DNA of 64,000 nucleotides from assembly GCA_004835665.1 (NCBI GenBank), contig RBKR01000017.1:806001-870000 (forward strand), written 5' to 3'. The notes beneath the pieces are model-generated. The model saw only the letters and a program-made list of their open reading frames with translations, ran no database searches and had not been told where the DNA came from. The position numbers were made by a program, and so were the translations under genes. This document shows, one piece after another, positions 22,839 through 34,055 of this stretch (positions within the stretch are counted from its first letter, which is position 1; each line of letters opens with the position of its first letter). This stretch comes from Phoma sp. XZ068 (taxonomy: Eukaryota > Ascomycota > Dothideomycetes > Pleosporales > Didymellaceae).

Positions 22839-24436
22839 ATGATAGGCACATCGATACCACAATACATCTTCATACGGATATGCATCTTCGCGCTGCGCTT
22901 AATCACACCTCTTAGCATATTCTATGTATCATTCAGCCTTGCCGAGCACCCTACATCCGCTGGAGGAAGGTTTCTCCTCACATGGAGCATCATTGAAGCA
23001 GCCTTCTGGCTGTTCGTTTACATACCCCGCAAGCGAGCACTCCAGGCTTCGGCGCAGCACCCACCGCTGCTTGGAAAGGATGATAGGAAGGCTTTATTCT
23101 GGAAATGCTGGGAGAAAATCCCGCACCCAGAGTACTATGTTAGCAGATGGTTTTTGGGCGCTAGATCCGGGGAGGTTCGAAGAGAGAACATGAAGGAGTT
23201 CTTCGAGTGGGCGCTCATGAACAGAGGGACTGAGACGGAGGACGAGCTTATACGGCGGGCGCAAGAGGATCCAGAAGCGAAGATCGAGGAGGAGGAAGAG
23301 TTGAAGGAATATGTGGATGGCGTAGAGACTATGCTGGGCAGGCCAGTACCGCCTGGTCGCGGGCCTGCAAAGAGCCTTCGGCTGACCATCGACGAAGTCA
23401 ATATGCGCCACAGGCCGGTCGTGTGGTATCTGGTACGCACCCCAATCTGATATTGAGACGTTATCTCACGACTGCGCAGATTGTCATGCTGGTCGACACA
23501 CTGACAGCAGCGTATCTTCGATACAACGGCTTCCTACTCCATCGCACCCATCTTCGCTCCGCCTTGGCCATATTCCCCCCTCGGCCCGCATCGCTGTTGA
23601 GCCGACACATCTCGAGTGCGCCTGATTTGGGCTACTGGTACCGACCGCACACGTCGAAAACACGCCTTCCCATTCTCTTCATACACGGAATCGGCATCGG
23701 TCTTATGCCATACAGCCCGTGGCTGGTTGAAATCAACAAATATGATCCATTGGCAGCAACGGATGGCGAGATTGGCATCATTGCCGTCGAGCTGATGCCC
23801 GTCAGCTTCCGCATCACAGGCGCCATCATAAACCCTGAGGAGATCTGCCGACAGATCAACATGATTCTGGAGCGCCATGGATTCGACAAGGTGGTGCTGG
23901 CTAGCCACTCGTACGGCTCTGTTGTGACCACACATCTCCTGAAGGACCCTACCACAGCTGCCAAGATTGGCCCAATACTATTCGTGGACCCTGTCACATT
24001 CCTTCTGCATCTTCCAGACGTCGCATACAACTTCACCGCGCGAAGACCAAGGCACGCAAACGAGCATCAACTTTGGTACTTCGCTTCGACGGACATGATG
24101 GTAGCGCATACGCTGGCGCGCAATTTCTTCTGGTCGCAGAACATCCTCTGGAAAGAAGATCTCCGAGGCCACGATGTGACTGTCAGTTTGGGTGGTCGTG
24201 ACCTGATTGTTGACTCCACGGCGGTCGGGAAGTACATCTCTGGCGTCGACTTGAAAAGTGAGGACAGGACCTGGAAGGATGCAGAATGGAAAGGCGAAGG
24301 CATAGAAGCAATCTGGTGGCCGACCGCGGACCATGCACAGGTCTTTGAACGAAGGGATGAACGGACAAAGCTGGCGCACGTTCTGCGAGAGTACGCCAAG
24401 CGAAAGGATCAGGCAGAGGACTACGAATGGCCTTGA
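22839..24436 (+). CDS. Membrane-anchored alpha/beta hydrolase
   Basis: join(22839..23432, 23480..24436), 516 residues, with a 47-nt phase-0 intron after VVWYL. Two hydrophobic N-terminal segments (about 8-32 and 45-62) suggest a membrane anchor. An acidic helical linker follows (EEEEELKEYVDG). The hydrolase fold starts at about 270 with PILFIHGIGIGL, the oxyanion-hole HG motif. The nucleophile elbow is SHSYG with Ser near 342. The acid is probably the Asp in GGRDLIVD and the histidine lies in TADHAQVF. All three catalytic positions are present. Similar fungal membrane hydrolases are annotated only as alpha/beta fold or lipase-like proteins. Substrate unknown; acyl-ester or lipid hydrolysis at a membrane is the likely general role. 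Confidence 0.85.
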
Positions 24437-24735
24437 AGCTATTCGCCATACGAATTTATATTTATCACCACCTCACTCACGTCGCATTACCTCATCACCA
24501 TGGTTTTGGCCAAGATGTTGTATCCACCTCGTTCAGTGATGTTGCATATGCGGGGTCCCGTACGCTCAAGTGTGAGACGAACGGATCCCCGAGCCGGCCC
24601 GGCCTGAACAGCGACATATATACTACAACTTGAGTAGCAAGCAATAAGTATCAAAGAACACAACCCCGTGTTTTCATACAGCCATTGAAACGATCGAACC
24701 TACATTGTTCTGAATCCAGGACTTGACCTAACAAC

Positions 24736-25974
24736 ATGCCAAATGGAAACTGGATCTTGGGCGACCTCTTCACCAAAGACTACGGCCATCGTGGCAGCAT
24801 TGCCGCACTATGGGAAAATCGCTGGAAAATGCCCTGCCAGCGCTCCGTCTATCCTTTCCATGACGGGGTCTACTCAGATTTCGAGCCCATTTTCCAGCAC
24901 CTAATCGCCGCCAATATCAATGACCCGTACTCGGACGACTACACAAACGCCTTCCTATCCACCGCCCGCGAGCTGGTCAAAAAAGCGCAGTCGTTGACGG
25001 AGTTGGGCGCAAGCTCGAAGGTCGAGCACAAAGAGGAGGCGAAGAAGCTGTATTTCAGAGCGAATGCGGTATTTCGACTGGCGAGGTTTCCATACATCGG
25101 CACAGATCTCAAGCGCCAAGTCTTCGAGGAGCAGAAAGAAGCGTACATGCAAGGTACACAACTCTGGGACGTCCCTCTCCAGGAACAAATTATTCCACAC
25201 ATCAACGCAGCAAATGGCGATGGCGACTCCATCCCGCTATACATACGTCAACCCAAAGGCGACGGCCCATTTCCAACGATCCTACTAATCACTGGACTAG
25301 ACGGTCATCGTCCTGATAACACCGAGCGCACGGAAGAGCATCTACAAAGGGGCTGGGCAACAGTGATATGCGACATCCCCGGCACCACCGTCGACTGTCC
25401 CGCAAACAAGCGCGATCCTCTATCGCCAGACCGACTCTTCACCACAATCCTAGCATATATCGCGCAGAACCCACAGCTCGACGAAAGGCGCGTGATAGCA
25501 TGGGGTCTCAGCGCCGGCGGCTACTACGCCATCCGACTCGCGCACACGCACAAGGAGAAACTAATCGGCTCCGTGGGCCACGGCGCAGGAACACACCACT
25601 ACATCGGCCGCGAATGGCTCTCGCAAATCGCCAAGCACGAGTACCCATTCGGCCTCGAACAAGCGTACTGCCAGAAATACGGGTACGCCGACTTCGAGGA
25701 GATGAAGGCGCGGTGTCAAGATGAGTTTAGCCTTGTCAACGGGAAGGGCGAGGGCGTTGCGGTTGTCGGCCAGGGTCTGCCGAGCTGTAGGCTGTTGTTG
25801 GTCAATGGGACGCTGGATGGGTGTATGCCGGTTGAGGACAGTATGTTGTTGGCGGAGTATGGGAGTCCGAAGGAGATGCGGTTCATGAGGGATAGGCTGC
25901 ATATGGGATATCCGGAGGCGAATGCGACGGTGTTTCCGTGGTTGGAGGAGGTTATGGCGTCCAAGGCTGGGTAG
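24736..25974 (+). CDS. AYG1/WdYG1-like alpha/beta hydrolase (polyketide chain-shortening type)
   Basis: Single exon, 412 residues, the normal length for this family. The N-terminal helical cap (about 1-165) includes WKMPCQRSVYPF and ARFPYIGTD, and the catalytic domain follows. Motifs are GLDGHRPDN after the first strands, the nucleophile elbow GLSAGGYYA (Ser259), Asp361 in GTLDGCMP, and His389 in DRLHMGYPEA. The full triad is present. In Aspergillus and Exophiala, Ayg1/WdYG1 shortens a heptaketide to 1,3,6,8-tetrahydroxynaphthalene in DHN-melanin synthesis. Related paralogues act in other polyketide or pigment routes, and some are general esterases. No polyketide synthase or melanin reductase is in this window, so the role in melanin is open. 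Confidence 0.85.
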   Translation: MPNGNWILGDLFTKDYGHRGSIAALWENRWKMPCQRSVYPFHDGVYSDFEPIFQHLIAANINDPYSDDYTNAFLSTARELVKKAQSLTELGASSKVEHKEEAKKLYFRANAVFRLARFPYIGTDLKRQVFEEQKEAYMQGTQLWDVPLQEQIIPHINAANGDGDSIPLYIRQPKGDGPFPTILLITGLDGHRPDNTERTEEHLQRGWATVICDIPGTTVDCPANKRDPLSPDRLFTTILAYIAQNPQLDERRVIAWGLSAGGYYAIRLAHTHKEKLIGSVGHGAGTHHYIGREWLSQIAKHEYPFGLEQAYCQKYGYADFEEMKARCQDEFSLVNGKGEGVAVVGQGLPSCRLLLVNGTLDGCMPVEDSMLLAEYGSPKEMRFMRDRLHMGYPEANATVFPWLEEVMASKAG

Positions 25975-27553
25975 ATATCCGCCGAATATGCCGGGTTCAA
26001 TGGAGATGATGGCTTCTCCTGTTTATCTGTGTCCTTCCCTGATTCCTGCTCTATGACCTCTTTTTCTTGCGAACCCCATCCTTTGCACGAGTGGTGTCGG
26101 GGCTTGTCCAGAACGCCTCATATGTTAGCCGAGTCGTGTATCTTCCACTCTTCCTACCCTTAGACGATGTTTACTTCCCTTTACATCACTAATCACAGCC
26201 ATGCATCACAGCCTAACAGAGCTCACAACGCTTCCCCAACCCCAATGTGCATAGCAGTCACTCTTCACGAAAACTCTGGGGTACGAGACGTAAGTCGTAA
26301 GTTCCGCAGAGCATCCACACAACCACAACCAGCACCTTGACTCTTGAACCTGTGCATCGAGCATCAAATACACAAGCCCAAAGACCGCGTTATTCTCGGA
26401 GATCGTACAGCAGCAATCACAAGGTAGAAAATATACCCTGGCTGGACTCCACTCGACTGATCCAGCTCCCAACCCCATTGAACATACTCTGTGCATACAC
26501 CTACGCATCACACATCCTCCCATATAGAAATTTCCATAGCCCTGATATACTCTCCTTTCCACCGCCCCACGCTTTTATCTCAGTGCCAGTACAGCACCAT
26601 TACAGTCTCCACGATCATCACGGCGCCTCCTCGGTCCCGTCGAAGCGCCGTCGATCTGGTTCTGGTTCGCAGATGCTGGGCTCGTGCATCCGAGGGTTCC
26701 GCAACGAAGTGTGTGGTTTGGAATGTGAAACAGTTACTGTACTGTATTCACCTATCGCTAGATTTGGAGGTCTGGGAGAGAGTGTCTGGAGGAGTGCGGT
26801 GATGAATGGGAATGGGAATGGAAATGTGACATTCGTTCTGTCGCTGTAGTTTTGCCAGAGAAGTCTCGGGTGAGGTTGTAGGAATTCGATGGTATAGTTC
26901 CTGACAGGATGCGCTTGAAGAGCAAGGGATTGTAGGGTAGGAAAGTTGTTGTGTAACGGTCAGAATGGAGAGTGTCAATGTGGATACGCAGGCTGTCAAG
27001 GTCGTAGAAAGAGGTATGTAACGGGGAATGGTTAATTGTCGATTGCTTTGCTATCAGAATGTCGTCCGCAGAAACTAATGGCGTGGAAGGGGATGTATGG
27101 AAATGACGTGAGCAGGTAGAGGCCGAGACTGGGATTTGGTGAGTTAGTTGATTCATCTATCCGAGCACAAAAACGTAAAATCCACGAGGTTGACATTGAA
27201 GATATATCTGCTGGTTGCGGGAGACCCGTTGAAGGTAAAAGTTGGGAGTAGTGATGGTCCGAGATCCAAGTAAAAGCCAGCAGCATCGACGGTAAAATAG
27301 ATTTCGTTTGGAGTTCGGGAGCCTGCTCTGTGGGTAAAGCGATCTCGTGCTGTGAAACACACCTGAGAATGAGGATTTGGGATTGTGGGCAAGGATGAAC
27401 GAGCAAAGTGCTACAACAGCGAGTAATTCGGGGCTGTATGGGACAAGGGGAAATGAAAAGTGAGTATGGATACCTAAAATCAACGCTCAGAGATACAAGA
27501 AAGCCCTACTTTTATGCAACAATTTATGCACATAACAAGCAACCCCGCCAAAC
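25975..27553. other. Intergenic region, about 1.6 kb
   Basis: It lies between convergent genes. ORFs at 26337-26849 (+) and 26758-27406 (-) overlap each other and have low-complexity composition. I do not call them genes. GGGAATG/GGAAATG-type short repeats occur near 26805-26830. Confidence 0.5.
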
Positions 27554-28366
27554 CTACCACAGCCTCTCCTTCCGCTGCAACATGGCCACCCTCTCGGGCG
27601 TAACCACACTCAAACTCAACGCACCCCCAATAACAATCCCCAGCAACAACACCAAAAACACCAACGCCTTATCCGTATTCTCCCTCACCCGCTGTGTCCC
27701 CCACGCCTTCGGTCCCCCAGGCGCGTACACACCCTTCCACTTCTTCAACGGCGCAACAGCATGCTGCTCCGCGTACTCAACACCCCTCTTCATACCGGGC
27801 ATACCATCGACACTCCTCGCAGACTTCCACGCCCAGTAATGATCCATACTCTCCTTCGCATCACCGGCTTCGTACTTCTTCTCCTTCTTCTCAAAGAACT
27901 CATTGAGAATGGGTCGATGCGCGACGAAATCGTAGTACGGTACACTATACCCGCAGGACGTCGCACACTGGTGGATATCAACGAGGATAACCGATCGCGA
28001 GCCCGGAATAGTCTTAACACCGTGTTCCTTAACAAACGCATCGTACTCCTGCGTCCCGTTCTCAAGAGGCCGTGCGGTCCCCCAAAGACGTACGATTTGC
28101 GGTGCGCCCACGAAAGCCATGAACATCACGCAGATGCGCCCGTTGCCGGGCTCGTACAGGTGTGCGTGCGTTTCTACGCCTGAGCCGGTGAGGTCCAAGT
28201 ACCAGAATTGCGAGGGGGAGAGGATGCCGAAGAAGTTTTCGCCGCCTTTGGGGGAGATGTTGATGTGGCCGTCGCCGGCGAGGGGGGCCGTGCCGACGAG
28301 GAGCATTTGTTGTTTGAGGATCCATGGGCGTAGGCTGTCGGGTATGGTTTCGTAGTAGACGCCCAT
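27554..28366 (-). CDS. FMN-binding split-barrel (pyridoxamine 5'-phosphate oxidase-like) protein with C-terminal membrane anchor
   Basis: Single exon, 270 residues. The first 140 residues match the PNPOx-like split barrel common in fungi: LKQQMLLVGTAPLAGDGHIN, ISPKGGENFFGIL, FWYLDLTGSGVETHAHL, ENGRI-like GNGRICVMFMAF, and VRLWGTARPLE. A Cys-containing segment follows (IHQCATSCGYSVPYYDF). A linker leads to one hydrophobic span near residues 232-252 (ALVFLVLLLGIVIGGAL) and a short tail. Members bind FMN (some F420 in bacteria) and carry out oxidation or reduction of small molecules. The fungal group is uncharacterised. The tail anchor implies attachment to an internal membrane. It could pair with the FMN monooxygenase at 21106 as an FMN-handling partner, which is inference. 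Confidence 0.85.
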   Translation of the reverse strand: MGVYYETIPDSLRPWILKQQMLLVGTAPLAGDGHINISPKGGENFFGILSPSQFWYLDLTGSGVETHAHLYEPGNGRICVMFMAFVGAPQIVRLWGTARPLENGTQEYDAFVKEHGVKTIPGSRSVILVDIHQCATSCGYSVPYYDFVAHRPILNEFFEKKEKKYEAGDAKESMDHYWAWKSARSVDGMPGMKRGVEYAEQHAVAPLKKWKGVYAPGGPKAWGTQRVRENTDKALVFLVLLLGIVIGGALSLSVVTPERVAMLQRKERLW

Positions 28367-28888
28367 GGTGGCGGTATGGAGGTTGTAGATGGAGAGTTGC
28401 TTGGTAGGTACAATTCAACAGTTGAGATGGAGATGAGAGTTAGAAGGGTTGTGGAGCTGTAGCTTCCTGATAAGCACTAGACGGTGATGATCTTTTGAGA
28501 GGTGTGATTCACACTGATAGTCGTCCGCGGCCGATATCGGTGGATTGTCGCCCTGGTCGTGTGCGTAGCCTATTAGTGTGCGTGCGGTGTCTTACTCGGT
28601 AGAATATTATGCAGGAAGTATAGGAATGATTGTTGTCAACATGAGCTACAACTGCACGGTTACACACGGTTGTTAGCACAGTGGGGTGGACGTTGGGGAA
28701 TTAATGGGGAATTAATTGGGGTCATAGCCGAGGGTGGGTCTTCGCCGTTGATTGGTTACACTGCCGGTGGTCCTAACGCCGGCTGCCGACATTACAAGAT
28801 ATATACACTGGTAGTCTCCAAATGCCGTCAAATAAGCGTACAAGCTGCGATCAATGATTGGATCTGCTTCATTGAGCTCAATGCAGTT
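28367..28888. other. Intergenic region
   Basis: It holds the promoter of the split-barrel gene and the 3' UTR of the Zn2Cys6 regulator. No ORF of note. Confidence 0.5.
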
Positions 28889-31123
28889 TTAACTGCTCGT
28901 ATAGTCGTTTCCATACCCAACGCCTACTTCGCCAGGGAAGCTGGCCCAAAAGTCCTGCGTTGCATTCATCATGATTTCTTCCAGGTCTGCATTGCTCAGA
29001 TCGAATCCTTCGAAGCTGAACGCATCATCAAGCTCCAATGGTGGTATTGCGTTTGGCGTGGTCCACGAATAACCGTTGTTATTGAAGCCATTCGGCGTCG
29101 GTGTAGCCGTTGGTGGTGTGACGAGGGGTTGTTCTGGTCCCAGAGTAACGCTTAAGAATTTGTTCTAGCGAGGTTAGTACAGGGTATGAGTAGAACTTGT
29201 GATCAGACAAACCTCTTGCGGCGGCGGTGAGATGATGGTCTGTACAATGGTTGTGTCGGGACCCTTATTTGCCTCGGAGGGTTTCTGCACCGGCGAAGGT
29301 TGCAGAGCGCCATAATCGATCATAGCACGACGCAGTGCTTTGCGCTCTTCTGGTGAAACAGGGGTATCTTGCCCGAGGACCGAGCGGTAGTAGACTTGCA
29401 TCCGTTTGATGGTCTCGAACTGGTCCTTGTCAGTGGAGATGCAGCTTGTGATGAAAATAAAACCTACCCAAGTAGCCGCCATCGGCCACTGCGTTTTCAT
29501 CTCTTTCAGAAATGTGCAGCCCTGTATGACTCGTTCGCGCGCCTTTTCTACAATCCTCGGGTCGTCGTCGCCGCTCGGAAAGTTGAAAGAATACAGCATG
29601 ACACCGACGGCTGTATATATAGTAAAGCCAATCCATGGTACAAGACCGCGGAGGAAGAAGACGCCGAATGTACGCATCTCTTCGAGCATTTCCAGCACCA
29701 TGGTAGCCTCCTTGAACAGCTCTCGCCGTGATGTCTTTTGCCAGCTCTTCCACATATCTGTGTGGTCGTTATACGAGTTTGGTGTCTCCTCGCCTACTGT
29801 GCCGTTTTGCTGAGGACCCAGGACTGGCAGGTAGGCGCGGTGCAGAAACATGTAGCTCATGAAGTAGATGCTGTGCATGTAGCAGTACGCCTGGCCCTGC
29901 TCGACGGCGTTGTGACTGTGCAGGGAGAAGAGGTCGTAGCGTGAGCGCTGGGGCAGGTTGTTCTTCCACCGTTCCAGCTCATATACCAGCTGCTGGAATT
30001 GTGACGAGGGCGACCAGGGCAGCTCGGTCTTGATATCTTCAGAGCACGCCCAGCGCGCGACCTTGCCCCAGATGTTGGCAGCGCGCATACTGTGCCCAAT
30101 GATGCCAAGGTCACCCACTGGCAGGGCAATTGGCGGCATGCGTACGTTGCCGTCGAGGTGTTGTGTGCACGTGGGCTCCCCAAAGACAAAGGCCTCCTTC
30201 TCGCAGGGGAGCTGGATGGCCATGTCGGAGGCATTCAGCGAGCGCTTGCGCCCCTTGCCGCCGCTCAGCAGCGAGTCCATCAGGAAGCATGTCCAGGCGG
30301 TGCGGCGGCGCACCTCGGCCTCGATGAACTCCTCGCGCGTGGGCATGCGGTTGCGCGGCGTCTTGAGCTCCTGCGTCAGGTCCATGACCTCGACCAGGCG
30401 GATGGCCATGCCCAGGTAGATCCACGCGCGTCGCCCGTTGCCGGCGCCCCAGTCGTGCCCCGTGAGCATCAGCAGCGCCTGGACGCGGCTGATGCTCGGC
30501 GTCTCGAGGTCGCCCTGGAGGAGCTGGCGGGCGCGGGCGGCGTAGGCATTGCTGGCCTCAGTCTGCGTGCCGAAGCCCACCGGGGGCTCTTTCACGAATC
30601 TACGGCATGTCAGTGCCTGCTATACATCAGACGGCTGCACGCGCGCGGCATACCGGACGGCGAGGGCCAGCAGCGCCCAGACCAGGTACGGCTCCAGGGT
30701 GCGGTCGCGGATGCGCAGCAGCAGCGTGGGCGTGTGGTGGAAGCTCCATTTGTACGAGCAGCGCAGGTAGCTGTTCTTGACCTCGTCCGTCAACAGGTCA
30801 AACGGGTCTAGGCGGTCCAGCAGCGAAGATGCCGCCTGCGGCGACAGCGGCGCGGCATGGGTGGGACTCGGCAAGTGCAGGTGCGCGTCATGGCGGCCGT
30901 GTGCTGGCGTTGCGGCGACTGAGGCGTCCGGGGGAGTTGCGCCTGCCTCGTCTGCTGGCCGCGGGCGTTTTGGTCTGCGGTGAATTGCTGAGGTGCCTGG
31001 TGGAGGGAATTCGCACAGCGCGCCTCGTCCGCTCTGCCGGCAGCGATCACATGGCGGCGCGTCGTTGTGCATGCATTTCTGCTTTGCGCTTCGGCACGAA
31101 ACGCACGCGACAGGATTCCGCAT
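28889..31123 (-). CDS. Zn2Cys6 transcription factor with fungal-specific regulatory domain
   Basis: Complement of join(28889..29164, 29213..29419, 29468..30599, 30654..31123), 694 residues. Introns are 48, 48 and 54 nt. The start is ATG at 31123 (MRNPVACVSC). The zinc cluster spans about residues 7-35: CVSCRSAKQKC then CDRCRQSGRGALC, six cysteines as expected. A basic PKRPRP segment follows. The middle homology region (PF04082-like) lies at about 150-430, with ALLMLTGHDWGAGNGRRAW and RRRTAWTCFLMDSLLSGGKG. The C-terminal exon is acidic and aromatic (DDAFSFEGFDLSNADLEE, DFWASFPGEVG), like an activation tail. The middle intron is optional because reading through it keeps frame. The last intron uses a weak GTTTGT donor, but its exon is clearly coding. 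It acts in the nucleus. Targets are unknown; the neighbouring enzymes are candidates. Confidence 0.92.
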
Positions 31124-31468
31124 CGCCGACACTGGCTGCTATCGATGGATTCGGACAGGGAGAGGGTGTTGATGCCGTTGAATCCTCTGCCGCTCTGTTG
31201 CCGCTGCTCTCCCGTGCGGACGCTCCCCTGGCGCTAGTGCATAGGCCGCGACCTCACGGCACTCATCACGTTACTCCAGCCGCTGCCATTGACTTTCGTG
31301 AGACACTTGAGTTGATTGAACACTTGGAATAGAAATCTGCAGCACATCTCTTCGATACCACACGGCAACGGCAGATTAACGAGTCGTGAGTAAACGACGT
31401 CCATTGTCTAATGCCACTCCACGTGCCTATATCCAATTCACCAAACCATAACATCAACACACCCCTGC
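31124..31468. other. Short intergenic region
   Basis: It contains the upstream region of the Zn2Cys6 gene and the 3' UTR of the MAPEG gene, both on minus. Nothing else seen. Confidence 0.5.
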
Positions 31469-32033
31469 TCAACCCAACAACACAGCAACCTTGTAAATCT
31501 GATAAACAGAAAGCCCAACGCCAACAAGCCAGCAAAGGCTGCGAAACGGACTCTTATTATGGTCCGCAATGTTGATATACGCCAACACATACGTAGTCCT
31601 ATCCCCTGTCAGCTTATTATCCGCGCACTTCCTCACCCCTCACAGGTATGCAGCATCAAGTCAGAACTCACCGAACAGCCCAAAATGCCCCGATGAATGT
31701 CGTCAGCCCCGCATCGTCGCCCACGGCCGCACCACCCAGCCCCTTTGCGCTCACTCTCTCGGCGAGAATGCTTGCCAGCACCGCTGTTACGTACAGCGGT
31801 AGCTGCTCGAGATTGTTGTTCTGAGCGTTCTCTGCTCGCTGGTACTTCCCGAAAACGGCCTCTGGGACCTTGCCCTTCACTGCGCTGGGAGTGAGCGAGG
31901 CTTTGGGGTTGGCGTTGTTGACTTGGTAGCCGCTTGCGCTGAGGATCGTGTTGGCGTAGATGTGGGGGAGGATGGAGAAGATGTAGTATGCCGGGATGGA
32001 GAGGAGGTGGTAGTTTACTGATGAGGAGGTCAT
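31469..32033 (-). CDS. MAPEG-family membrane protein
   Basis: Complement of join(31469..31598, 31672..32033), 163 residues, with a 73-nt phase-2 intron (GTGAGT donor; CTGAC branch site ahead of a GATAG acceptor). Four hydrophobic segments are visible: about 8-26 (LSIPAYYIFSILPHIYA), 76-92 (LPLYVTAVLASIL), 104-124, and 140-160 (LCWLVGVGLSVYQIYKVAV). The loop with RAENAQNNNLEQLPLY matches the conserved glutathione-contact region of MAPEG proteins (RAxxNxxE pattern). These are trimeric ER-membrane glutathione transferase or eicosanoid-type enzymes. Fungal members are largely uncharacterised and probably have a detoxification role. Confidence 0.85.
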
Positions 32034-32683
32034 TTCGATGTGATGCTGGTCAATGCTGACTTAAAGGGAAAGGTAAATGGTGTGAGTGTTTGTGAGTTTG
32101 CAAGGTAGATTCAGTTAAGTGATATGGATACATTAAATACTGTTGACATCCAGGTAACATGTACTGCGATGCTTACTGTTCCTGTGCTTACAGTACTACA
32201 GGGGTGAGTCTCATCGGCCCGGACACAACTTGACAGAACACAAGACTCAACGCATATTAGATCCTTAATACAAAAGAAGTATCCCTATAGAACTTGGTAT
32301 GCTGAATAACGTTCGTAATACTACTTGTTTGGATATTTAGGACCTAATTGTTGAAGAGTCTTGTCTTGCGCCCAGGCCGATTGGACCCCTTCGATTATTT
32401 ACCCTGTAGTACTGTACTATGCCGAGCGGCTATTCACATGTTCCATCCTACCAGACACCGAGACCCCGACACCCGTCTGCTTTGTCAACACCAACATCAC
32501 AATACCGCAAGCAGACGAGATGCCGCCTACACAGCATTATTCAGCCCACGACAATGCTAATCGCCCAACGCGAGGAATGCGAGCTGAGCATGACACTAGC
32601 TGCCTAACTGCGGGGTATTTGTACCCTCCACGACCATGAACAATCACTCACCCTGAACCACCTGCACAGCACACGCATTACCA
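32034..32683. other. Divergent promoter region
   Basis: About 650 bp between the MAPEG start (minus) and the GFA-domain start (plus). Short ORFs only. Confidence 0.5.
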
Positions 32684-33724
32684 ATGTCGACCGTTGAAAA
32701 GGCGGATCCCGCAATGCGGACCTTCCATGCGACATGTCACTGTCGCGCATCAACTCTTTCCTTCACAGTCCCTAAAGCAAGCCTGCCTATGCGGCTGCTT
32801 TTCTGCCACTGCAACATCTGCCGCAGTTCTACAGGCGCACTCTGCACGGTTGGAGCGGTGATTCCAGAACCGGTCGTTGATCTGTCGACTTTGACGGAAT
32901 ATAAAAGCTCGGACCATCTAACGCGGTGGCACTGCTCGACATGTGGAGCTCATATCATGGGCGCCATGCAACTGGGCGATAAGAAGACGTGGTTCGTCTC
33001 CGCGCCATCAGTCGATGCAGAAGAAGATGTCTGGAGCTTTGGCGGTCATGTCTTTGTTGGAAGTACCGGTGATGGAGGCCTAGCTACGCTGATGCAAAAG
33101 ATCAACGGGAAAGAGCAGGGCATGTGGGAAAATTGGCGCTCGAGCGCTCCGTGGCACCCTCCAGAACCCAGTATAGTCACCAAGGCTGTCGAGACAGGGG
33201 GAGAAGACCGTCTGCACGCTCATTGTCATTGTGGCGGCGTGGACTTTTATATCTCGCGCCCCACGGGCGAAGAGACGTTCACCGATATCGACAAGAACAA
33301 CGTGCGTAAGTACAAAGATAAGTGGTTTGCAGCCCACGATGTGTGCACCACATGTCGTCTTACCATATCGACGTTCGTTATATCCTGGCTCTTCCCTTCG
33401 CGCAATCACATCTCGCTACCTGATGGCTCACCATATCCTGCGGACGGCATTTTCGGTACTGCGAAAAGGTACAAGAGCTCACCTGATGTGAATAGGACGT
33501 TCTGCAGCAAGTGTGGGGCTGCAGTCAGCTACGTCTGTGATGACCGGGCCCATGTGGTGGATATTGCTGCAGGACTACTTGATACGAAGAATGTCAGGGC
33601 TGAGGACTGGCTGGAGTGGAGAACGTACAAGCTATCATGGGAGGACGATGCTGTTTGGAAGACTGCGAGGGATGCGCTGAAGAATGGTTTGCAGGAGCAA
33701 GAGCGGAAGCAACAATCATCGTGA
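32684..33724 (+). CDS. Protein with two tandem GFA (DUF636/CENP-V) zinc domains
   Basis: Single exon, 346 residues. Domain 1 is at about 14-140: HATCHCRAST, LLFCHCNICRSSTG, WHCSTCGAHIMG. Domain 2 is at about 178-320: HAHCHCGGVDFYI, DVCTTCRLT, TFCSKCGAAVSYV. Each carries the Cys pairs that bind structural and catalytic zinc in the GFA fold. Single-domain members (about 130-190 residues) include glutathione-dependent formaldehyde-activating enzyme; here the length equals two domains. The second site keeps CTTC but differs in spacing around R/H residues, so one copy may be inactive. Many such proteins have no proven formaldehyde role. A small-molecule detoxification function is likely but unproven. 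Confidence 0.9.
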   Translation: MSTVEKADPAMRTFHATCHCRASTLSFTVPKASLPMRLLFCHCNICRSSTGALCTVGAVIPEPVVDLSTLTEYKSSDHLTRWHCSTCGAHIMGAMQLGDKKTWFVSAPSVDAEEDVWSFGGHVFVGSTGDGGLATLMQKINGKEQGMWENWRSSAPWHPPEPSIVTKAVETGGEDRLHAHCHCGGVDFYISRPTGEETFTDIDKNNVRKYKDKWFAAHDVCTTCRLTISTFVISWLFPSRNHISLPDGSPYPADGIFGTAKRYKSSPDVNRTFCSKCGAAVSYVCDDRAHVVDIAAGLLDTKNVRAEDWLEWRTYKLSWEDDAVWKTARDALKNGLQEQERKQQSS

Positions 33725-34055
33725 GCACCCCGACCACGCGTATTGGCATCCGCACCCCGCGTACACCACTCATGACGGCGCGGACTAAAATGCCGTTAAG
33801 CAACGGATCATGCGGCTCTGCATCGGAAATGACTTGATTCTGGATCCTCACGGCGAAATTCCATCGTAATTGTAGCGTGTTTCAGCGTATCCGCAACCCG
33901 CATTCGGGAGATGATTCACGTTTCGATTTACTAGCGCCCCTGTCACTACCCGTCCGATCCACGCGTCGTGAGTAATATCAAAGACTTCGTTTCCAACTTC
34001 TTGTACTTATCATCTTCAAATTCACTTCATACATTCGTTTATTGCGTTTCTCAAA
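33725..34055. other. Short intergenic region
   Basis: It holds the 3' UTR of the GFA gene and the promoter of the GH12 gene. No ORF of note. Confidence 0.5.

Noticed and set aside
26337..27406. ORFs of 100-170 codons between the AYG1-like and split-barrel genes
   Set aside because: Overlapping frames on both strands, low complexity, no plausible exon structure.
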